Source: Nectonema munidae
Taxonomy: Eukaryota; Nematomorpha; Nectonematoida; Nectonematidae
Direction of reading: 5' to 3'
DNA length: 64,000 bases
Assembly: GCA_030549495.1 (NCBI GenBank)
Contig: JAUIRK010000894.1
Coordinates: forward strand, 62,001-126,000
Numbering within the stretch: position 1 is the first letter of the stretch; every line of letters begins with the position of its first letter. Both the position numbers and the translations under genes were made by a program. The notes under the pieces were generated by a model that saw nothing but the letters and a program-made list of their open reading frames with translations, searched no databases and was not told the DNA's origin. Positions 60,201-64,000 of the stretch are shown here, in pieces.

Positions 60201-62898
60201 TTTTAGTCTATGAACTTTTACGCGCACTTGTGTCACAAATATTTTTTTCGAATCTTCTACTAAATGGATTTTCATCATAAATTTAAGTGTATAAAATGAG
60301 AAGTATGGAGATGAAAACTGGAATAAGAAAATTTAAAAATGGTGCATATCACTGTTTTTCATCCTAGGTTGTGCAGCCCATCTTTGCGTCAATAAAGTTT
60401 TTTTAAAGGATGGAAAAGCAATTTGGGGTGAATGATAGATTAGAGTTTCCCAAAAATGAAGAAAGAAAATATTTTTTACTTCCAAATACTGTATATAAAC
60501 ATTTAAAACTGATTTTAACTTTATTAATTAAACAGAAGACCAGCTGAAGAGTTAATAAATATAGCGTACAACCAGCAAACTATAGGTAAATTTAAGGGTA
60601 GACCAAAATTAGCATGGAAAGAAGTAGTTCTAAAGGATATGAAAAAAAAGAAATTTAAAAATAGAGAATTTTGGAGATGTAAAATTAGGTAGTCTTTTTA
60701 TATATGTTGTCATAGTTTGCAACACGGGCTAGACCCTAGCTTGGTGGGAACGTAGCCGTAAAACCGATTTATATATAAAATTTAAAACTAAAATGAAAAT
60801 TTTGATGTATTTTTTGCATTAGATGTAGATTATGTGATTTAATGAAAATTTTTATTGATTTCAACAATTCTAAAAACTCATTTTTAGTGAAAACTAAAGA
60901 TAGAGCAAATAGTGTATTGTGATTTAATACAAAAGTACGTGAAAACTGATCTATGAGCTACATCTACTGAAAAAAGCTTTTAAGTATGTTTAATTCCAGT
61001 TTCAAATGTTTTTATATTTTTTGTTCTCATTTTTGGAACACTCTATGAGAGATAAACGATATGTTTTGCCTTTAATAAGAAATTTTTAAAGCAGGGATGT
61101 CGAACGCAAATCACTCGATGTCCTAAATTTAGAGTTTTTGCGGGCTGGATAATGGAAGGGTTCGAAAGAACAAAATAACCCAATTTCGTTCCCGTCTTGG
61201 ATGTTGACGAAGATACGAGTTTCCTTGATTCTCGTAAAGAAAGGTATGCATGCCTTTCCTCCATAGCTCTAAGCCATCGATGGATTTACCTAAGGGTTAG
61301 ATGGTGTCTCGCAATTTTTTTAATCTTCAAAATTTAAATCATATTACCCTCGCTCATTCTGCATCCTTAGAAACATTCAAAGGCATGGAAACGCTGACTT
61401 TGGAAGGAAATGCTGATTCCTTGCCTTCAAGTCAAGATGAAAAAAGTGAGGATGCAAACTATAGGAACAATTTCCTGAATTTATTTTCACGGCCTCCCCA
61501 CGAGCACGATTTCAGAATTATCAAGTTGATCAGTAATGGGGCGTACGCATCTGTCTACCTTGTCAAACACAAGGTATGCTTTTATAATACGTTGCACAGT
61601 TTTCTACAGAATCTGGCGTATCTTTTATCTACAATAACTGGATTATGTGTAAAAGTTTGGGTCCAGAAAATTATTTTACCCAGAATCCAAAAATATAGAA
61701 AGTTTGCTTTACTTTTTAAGTCTGAATTAATATTTTTAACTGATAATGAGGAAGCATATTATTGAATAATGTGGTTTTTTTATGTACAAATGAGAATATT
61801 TTTGAATTTTATATTTGCCTAAAATTTAGTTTTGCCCGTTCTTCAAGCTTTAAAACAGTAATTCAGCTATATATTTATAATGATTTTTTACTTATTATTA
61901 TGATTAAATTTTAACGCAAATTATTTTGGTTGACATTTTGTCATCTGCATTTAGACATATAAGTAGGGTTCACTGAAACAAAATATAATTACCCCGGGAT
62001 ATCCGAATAAAAAAAATTTTTTTTATAAATAATAAAGCTAAGAAAGTTTTATCGTGAAGTCTATTGCTTATTTTTGATTGGAAATAACACCATGAAGGAA
62101 AAATTTTCTTGAATAGTTGTTGTTGGTTCCTTTTAATAGCATTTTATTTCTTGAAATCAACTACATTTTCAAGTCCTTTATAGAATTCGTTGTAAATTCT
62201 TTTTTAATTAAGTTAAGGGTAAATACTTTCTCTGTTGATCAACTCTTCTCTTCATTACACACTTCTACAAACTCTTCTAATTCAAAGAAATTGGTCTGTA
62301 GGGACCACTTCTGAAAATATTATTTAGCTAACGGATTAAATTTTGGGGAATGCGCAGAATTTTAGGCTTATTCAAAGCCATTAACTAGCTGTGCAATATG
62401 TGTCATGGGAGAGTAGTTTTAATTATTAATTAGAAATACGCCACACATACATTCACTTAGAGCGAATAACCAAAAACTACAAATTGTTTGGTGAGTTGTA
62501 TATCACAAATGTTTATGTATCTTAGAGTGAGCGGACGTTTAAAAACTGAAATGCTGGTCGGGTTCGGGTTTTAAAACTAAAATTTAAAGCTCGCTCGTGT
62601 CCGATGCTGGCTATTTTATTTTTTGACGCAGGAATTTTCTACGACGTGTGCATGGCTCTTCTATATGCATGTGTGTTTAAGGAAAAGAAGTGCAGATTTG
62701 CTCTGAAAAAGATCAACAAGCTGAATCTTGTGCTACGCAACAAACTTCAACAAGTGTTCACCGAACGCGATATCCTCTCCTTTACGGATAATCCCTTCGT
62801 TGTGTGCATGTATGGCAGTTTCGAGACTAAGCACCACTTGTGCATGCTCTTGGAGTATGTGGAAGGAGGAGATTGTGCTTCTCTTCTCAAGAACATAT
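39133..62898 (+). CDS. MAST: MAST-family serine/threonine kinase, N-terminal part (nine exons, partial)
   Basis: MAST kinases are AGC-type kinases with a DUF1908 region before the kinase domain and usually a PDZ domain after it; they act at microtubules and cortical structures. Proposed coding exons: 39147-39231, 46874-46952, 51921-51996, 52917-53038, 55206-55281, 55984-56231, 58663-58880, 61371-61573, 62682-62898, about 441 codons. All junctions are AG/GT and keep frame. Family landmarks: DRRWSLVS (exon 3), [13 protein letters not shown] (exons 4-6), [12 protein letters not shown] (exon 7), [20 protein letters not shown] (start of kinase, about residue 349), ATP-binding lysine K378 in RFALKK, helix-C glutamate E397 in TERDIL, and [15 protein letters not shown] at the hinge. 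The catalytic HRD and DFG motifs, the C-lobe and any PDZ domain are beyond the window. Exons 3-9 are firm by similarity; exons 1-2 are inferred from phase, composition and splice sites. No frame break was seen. Confidence 0.88.
39439..39706. mobile_element. hAT-type MITE in MAST intron 1
   Basis: The ends are CAGTTGCGGATCCTG and, in reverse, CAGTGGCGGATCCAAGGGGG, a terminus seen in many animal hAT elements. The flanking 8-mers are GAGGATTG (39431-39438) and GAGTATTG (39707-39714), 7 of 8 identical. G-runs lie beside both ends. There is no open frame. Confidence 0.75.
40003..40060 (-). repeat. SINE-like dispersed repeat, copy 5 (truncated, reverse)
   Basis: The reverse complement reads TTTTTTCACCGAGAAGGCGC, AATTGCGGGGCTTGTATCGA and ACTATGAAGAA, the central part of the repeat. 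It lies in MAST intron 1. Confidence 0.5.
40061..42185. other. MAST intron 1 sequence, no further feature
   Basis: AT-rich, with frames lacking domains. No exon-like piece fitting the MAST gene was found here. Confidence 0.4.
42190..43816 (+). pseudogene. ZBED5/SCAND3-like hAT transposase pseudogene in MAST intron 1
   Basis: A terminus-like GTGGTTTTCAAACTAGAG stands near 42190. Coding remnants in several frames follow in family order: [20 protein letters not shown] and [15 protein letters not shown] (usual IPLSNDTVxRRIxDMSxDI); [10 protein letters not shown] (usual ECxxHHCAIHRE); a run with LNVRSLTK (usual TEVRWLSRG); [10 protein letters not shown]; and the C-terminal dimerisation motif [40 protein letters not shown]. 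The gene has many stops and frame changes. A right terminal repeat was not found, so the limits are approximate. Confidence 0.8.
43817..46873. other. Rest of MAST intron 1; one MITE scrap
   Basis: AT-rich and without genes. At 45356-45440, TAGAGATGTATCTGATGTG and ATATTCGACATCCTAACCGA match the left end of the 22186-22846 MITE. The remainder shows nothing. Confidence 0.5.
45356..45440 (+). mobile_element. Truncated copy of the 661-bp hAT-like MITE
   Basis: It matches about the first 85 bp of the element at 22186 (AGAGATGTATCKGATGTGAA, then GCATCCGC and CGACATCCTA) in the same order. No right end follows. Confidence 0.6.
46874..46952 (+). CDS. MAST: MAST exon 2 (inferred)
   Basis: The acceptor is CTTTTTAG after a run of T. 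The exon starts with two bases of a split codon, reads a serine-rich stretch ([20 protein letters not shown]) and ends with two bases of a codon at a CTCC|GTACGT donor. Both phases fit exon 1 and exon 3. The Ser-rich run followed by an F-N-F motif resembles the stretch in MAST proteins just before the RRWSL motif. Reading on past the donor soon meets a stop, as expected for an intron. Confidence 0.5.
47103..47192. mobile_element. Possible decayed MITE with piggyBac 2-like ends
   Basis: CCCTTTCAGGTGTCCC at the left and GCCTGAAAGG at the right repeat the terminal motif of the 14593-20663 element within 90 bp. The flanks are TTGA and AAAT rather than TTAA, so it is either decayed or chance. Confidence 0.35.
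47632..49875 (+). mobile_element. Tigger/pogo element (2.24 kb) in MAST intron 2
   Basis: The ends are CAGTGAAATCGCGTTATAAAG and, in reverse, CAGTAAAACCTCGATATAAAG. TA follows the right end; TT stands before the left, one base off the TA target. The length fits a whole element. It carries one transposase gene on the + strand, broken by stops and frame changes. Confidence 0.88.
48143..49634 (+). pseudogene. Tigger-type DDE transposase pseudogene
   Basis: The start ATG 48143 (MDAPTSSK) is followed, after a frame change, by [20 protein letters not shown] and [18 protein letters not shown] (first helix-turn-helix), [20 protein letters not shown] and [15 protein letters not shown] (CENP-B-type binding domain), [14 protein letters not shown] (first catalytic Asp), [11 protein letters not shown] (second) and [20 protein letters not shown] (third, in MDQGVI). 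A tail follows to the stop at 49634. Order and length match Tigger proteins (about 500 residues). At least five frame changes or stops were seen (near 48170, 48320, 48440, 48935, 49495), so it is inactive, although all three catalytic aspartates survive. Confidence 0.9.
49993..51085. other. Part of MAST intron 2; GACTCCGAC-type repeat scrap
   Basis: At 50545-50705 pieces like GATTCCGACTTCG, CCGACTCCTATCCC and CTCCGACTCGCC recall those near 3245 and 3810. The rest is AT-rich without signal. Confidence 0.4.
51086..51450. repeat. 28-bp minisatellite, interrupted
   Basis: The unit is close to GGTTGGAGATGAATCATCGTAGAATACA. Two units stand at 51086-51143. After about 110 bp of unrelated sequence a second block of roughly seven units runs from 51252 to 51450. 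A unit of 28 bp cannot be coding in frame. It lies in MAST intron 2, about 0.5 kb before exon 3. Confidence 0.92.
51451..51920. other. End of MAST intron 2
   Basis: AT-rich; ends in the long T tract and CAG acceptor of exon 3. No other feature. Confidence 0.5.
51921..51996 (+). CDS. MAST: MAST exon 3, RRWSL motif
   Basis: The acceptor is a long T tract ending TTTCAG. The frame gives [18 protein letters not shown], matching the conserved MAST DUF1908 motif usually read as DGRRWSLASLPSSG. The exon is 76 bp, starts with one base completing a codon and ends in phase 0. The donor TCTG|GTTTCC is weaker than the others in the gene, so the 3' edge could be off. Confidence 0.75.
51997..52916. other. 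MAST intron 3
   Basis: AT-rich; no repeat or coding feature recognised. Confidence 0.5.
52917..53038 (+). CDS. MAST: MAST exon 4, serine-rich DUF1908 segment
   Basis: The acceptor is GATGTTTCAG and the donor CTTG|GTAAAC. Forty codons in phase 0 read [20 protein letters not shown] and onward to a terminal LKLSLSP, then leave two bases. This fits the low-complexity serine-rich part of DUF1908, and the end matches the family pattern SLSPGRSPSSYDN when joined to exon 5. Confidence 0.75.
53039..55205. other. MAST intron 4
   Basis: AT-rich. Near 54860-54925 is GTTGTTGTTAACCCCTAGAT followed by TAATGTAATCTATTAGATC, related to the piece at 28678-28745. Nothing else was seen. Confidence 0.5.
55206..55281 (+). 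CDS. MAST: MAST exon 5, YKTRFPK motif
   Basis: This 76-bp exon lies between CTTTTTTTTAG and a CAAA|GTAACT donor. It reads [20 protein letters not shown] followed by TRFPK. This is the local match to the MAST segment [20 protein letters not shown]. It begins with one base that completes the exon 4 codon and ends exactly at a codon boundary. Confidence 0.85.
55282..55983. other. MAST intron 5
   Basis: No feature beyond the splice sites. Two open frames here have no MAST similarity. Confidence 0.5.
55984..56231 (+). CDS. MAST: MAST exon 6, helical DUF1908 core
   Basis: The acceptor is TTTCAATTTTTAG and the donor TTAA|GTAATC. It codes for 82 residues with the family pattern of a long helix followed by a helical bundle: [16 protein letters not shown], then [20 protein letters not shown], then a [12 protein letters not shown] segment. 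These match the MAST stretches on either side of ADGVLGFI..QVVELARDCL and YFYELQENLEKL. It ends with two bases that join exon 7 to make a lysine codon. Confidence 0.92.
56232..57726. other. MAST intron 6, first part
   Basis: No transposon or coding signal recognised. Confidence 0.45.
57727..57998 (+). repeat. Intronic duplication, copy 1
   Basis: It shares AACAGCTTTC, then a run ending CATTTGCATCTTTTTTACCA, TATGAAAAATT and GATTTTTATAAAATAATA with 58385-58605 in the same order and orientation, with several indels. Confidence 0.65.
58385..58605 (+). repeat. Intronic duplication, copy 2
   Basis: It matches copy 1: ATTATATATGTTTTTTTTTA, AACAGCCTTC, CTTTTTACTATATGAAAAAT, GATTTTTATAAAATAATACA and AAACAAATAGAAAAATAAA. 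It ends just before the acceptor of MAST exon 7. Confidence 0.65.
58663..58880 (+). CDS. MAST: MAST exon 7, ARLLECLEF motif
   Basis: The acceptor is TGAAAATTAG and the donor GAAG|GTTTTC. It reads [20 protein letters not shown] and then [15 protein letters not shown], followed by a [10 protein letters not shown] segment. It is an obvious match to the MAST sequence [20 protein letters not shown]...IPRYIISQLGL that closes DUF1908 before the linker to the kinase domain. Phase agrees on both sides. An in-frame ATG 11 bases before the exon is not used in this model. Confidence 0.93.
58881..60534. other. MAST intron 7, first part
   Basis: AT-rich with no clear feature. A piece near 58975-59050 is faintly like the GACTCCGAC-type repeats. 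Confidence 0.4.
60535..60780 (+). mobile_element. LINE 3' end scrap in MAST intron 7
   Basis: One frame reads [40 protein letters not shown] and [12 protein letters not shown], then stops. GRPxxxWxExVxxD followed by a W-R motif is the usual C-terminus of several LINE reverse transcriptase proteins. About 100 bp of GC-richer tail (GCAACACGGGCTAGACCCT) and an AT simple stretch follow. Only the last 60 or so codons remain. Confidence 0.55.
60781..61370. other. MAST intron 7, last part
   Basis: No feature except the acceptor before exon 8. Confidence 0.45.
61371..61573 (+). CDS. MAST: MAST exon 8, linker and glycine-rich loop of the kinase
   Basis: The acceptor is CATCCTTAG and the donor CAAG|GTATGC, a strong site. 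The first 45 or so residues are an acidic, poorly conserved linker. The exon ends in the kinase start, [20 protein letters not shown], the equivalent of [20 protein letters not shown] in other MAST kinases. The last glycine of the loop is replaced by alanine. It ends in phase 0. Confidence 0.92.
61574..62681. other. MAST intron 8
   Basis: AT-rich; no transposon recognised. The open frames here are unrelated to the kinase. Confidence 0.45.
62682..62898 (+). CDS. MAST: MAST exon 9, kinase N-lobe to hinge
   Basis: The acceptor is GTGTTTAAG. The exon opens [20 protein letters not shown] and continues through [27 protein letters not shown] and [15 protein letters not shown], all strongly MAST-like. 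The proposed end is a GTATTC donor after KNI, where family members go on with G-x-L-P. That donor is not strong, so the 3' edge is uncertain by a few bases. The next exon, with the catalytic loop, was not found before the window ends. Confidence 0.88.
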
Positions 62899-63344
62899 GT
62901 ATTCCTTCTCATTCCTCTTTACTGATACGCATGTCTAGTGCTTGCAATTCGCTTATCTTACCCATGTTAATATCATAAAATCGAAGTTTACATTTATATC
63001 TGCTCAGCTCCTTTGCTTAGTTTTATTCATCATCGAGGCTGACAACCTCTTGGTCATAGAAAAAAATTTGTGTTTTAATTAAATATGTAAAACACAAAAA
63101 AACCACTCTACCGTTCATTTAGAATATTTAAAAATTTTCCCCCAATTTCCATAATAGTTTTCAAGTACTCAACGGATTTCTAAATAGGCCTTGATGTGTA
63201 CATTTTTGGAAACATATTGTTGGCGTTAGGATTAGTATAGTGTTAGGTTTAGTGTTAGCGCAATCGTACATTTATACATAGATTATTTATTTGTATTAAT
63301 ACACGTCTGATACAAAAAAAACATCTATACACATGCATACATAC
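62899..63344. other. Downstream of exon 9, presumably intron
   Basis: No catalytic-loop exon (HRDLKPDN) was found, so the intron must extend past the window. Confidence 0.45.
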
Positions 63345-63833
63345 TAGAAGCCTGCGCAGGGTGGACCATTTGGAAATTTCAGATGCGGGTCATTTGTTTA
63401 ACTTACTGCTCGGCGAAGCAGGAGCGGGTTCAATATTAGTGCTGCGGGATAATTTGTAAAATAGTTGGAATTGTGAAGAATTAATTCTTAAAAATCGTAT
63501 AATTTATAGGATATTCTTTTTTCATAGCTCATATCTGATTGACACACTGACACTTTTACATCCTCATAGCTCCATTTGTTTCCTTAGATATATAGTACAT
63601 TTTTATCACATATACAATACGTTATATTGAAGGAATTTTCCTATACTTTCTGTTGTTGCACGTAATGTTTTATATATCATGGCAATAATGATTCTAGAGA
63701 GCGTAACTTTAATCTTGCACGCCATCTTATTCCTTCAGGATCAGCTTTAAAAGGCCAAACCGCCAATGATATTGTTAATAAAATGCGGGGCGAGCGGGTG
63801 CAAGTAATTTTTTACAGCCCGCGGAGCGCTCTA
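63345..63833. mobile_element. hAT-type MITE (489 bp) with perfect 8-bp target duplication
   Basis: ATACATAC flanks both sides (63337-63344, 63834-63841). The ends are TAGAAGCCTGCGCAGG and, in reverse, TAGAGCGCTCCGCGGG. GCGGG-type motifs recur inside, near both ends. There is no transposase. Confidence 0.75.
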
Positions 63834-63841
63834 ATACATAC

Positions 63842-64000
63842 ATATTGACATTAGACACCCATACACTCAAATACTTAGATTTCAAAAACAGCGGTTAAAC
63901 CCCAAAAAACATATCTTTTTTTCATTGTTATTATTTATACCGTACGTAACATCTTATGGTCCATGTCAAGACTGACTTGTTACGGGGAACAGTCTTTTAA
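63842..64000. other. Right edge of window, no feature
   Basis: Short AT-rich tail without recognised signal; presumably still intron of the MAST gene. Confidence 0.4.

Noticed and set aside
61301-61370. ATG at 61301 as a start of a shorter kinase
   Set aside because: The stretch before 61371 is intron-like and ends in an acceptor; phase and similarity support splicing from exon 7.
61574-61765. Read-through frame after the glycine-rich loop
   Set aside because: A strong GTATGC donor follows VKHK, and the sequence after it loses all kinase similarity until exon 9.
1-64000. tRNA, rRNA or snRNA genes
   Set aside because: No cloverleaf-like A/B box pair with flanking stems and no conserved rRNA or snRNA motif was recognised; the B-box-like motif belongs to the SINE-like repeat.

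Overview
This is an AT-rich eukaryotic nuclear window, dense in DNA transposons, long-introned on its right side, and without rRNA, tRNA, CRISPR or bacterial-style operons. The only host gene I can support is a MAST-family (microtubule-associated serine/threonine) kinase on the + strand. Its N-terminal 440 or so codons are spread over nine short exons between 39.1 kb and 62.9 kb, and the rest lies past the right edge. Divergent MAST sequence, small exons in AT-rich introns, and a mix of piggyBac, hAT, Tigger, Harbinger, Helitron and RNase H-bearing LINE relics suggest an arthropod. A crustacean such as a parasitic copepod is my guess, but the sequence alone does not prove it.

Left part (0-10.5 kb): small non-autonomous elements. 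These are an inverted-repeat element (48-484), a foldback (2074-2262), a 129-bp TTAA-flanked piggyBac MITE (3613-3741), a hAT MITE with a perfect 8-bp target duplication (3892-4211), a SINE-like repeat (5471-5612) and a foldback made of tandem units (5695-6920). Then comes a Tigger/pogo remnant (7747-10170) with a 1.73-kb piggyBac element (7944-9673) inserted in it.

Middle part (10.5-39 kb): the 3' end of an RNase H-bearing LINE (about 12.1-13.73 kb) lies between inverted SINE-like copies. A 6.07-kb TTAA-flanked piggyBac element (14593-20663) carries two dated insertions, a Harbinger-type MITE (15873-16037) and a 3.1-kb hAT element (16964-20071). The hAT itself holds an unidentified insertion. 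Further right are a decayed piggyBac fragment split by a hAT MITE (22-23.1 kb), a Helitron helicase fragment between direct repeats (29.1-30.15 kb), another piggyBac fragment (32.8-33.3 kb) and a second copy of the 130-bp piggyBac MITE (37532-37661).

Right part (39-64 kb): the MAST kinase gene. Its introns hold a hAT MITE (39439-39706), a degraded ZBED-like hAT gene (42.2-43.8 kb), a Tigger element (47632-49875) inside an older hAT-like MITE, a 28-bp minisatellite (51086-51450), an intronic duplication (57.7-58.6 kb) and a LINE 3' scrap (60.5-60.8 kb). A further hAT MITE with a perfect target duplication (63345-63833) lies near the right edge. All exon junctions keep the reading frame, and the exons have no internal stops.

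I found no clearly new biological system. The most notable patterns are the piggyBac-type elements that share a near-terminal palindrome whose sequence differs between families, the multi-layer nests of dated insertions, and the reconstructed micro-exon N-terminus of the MAST gene.
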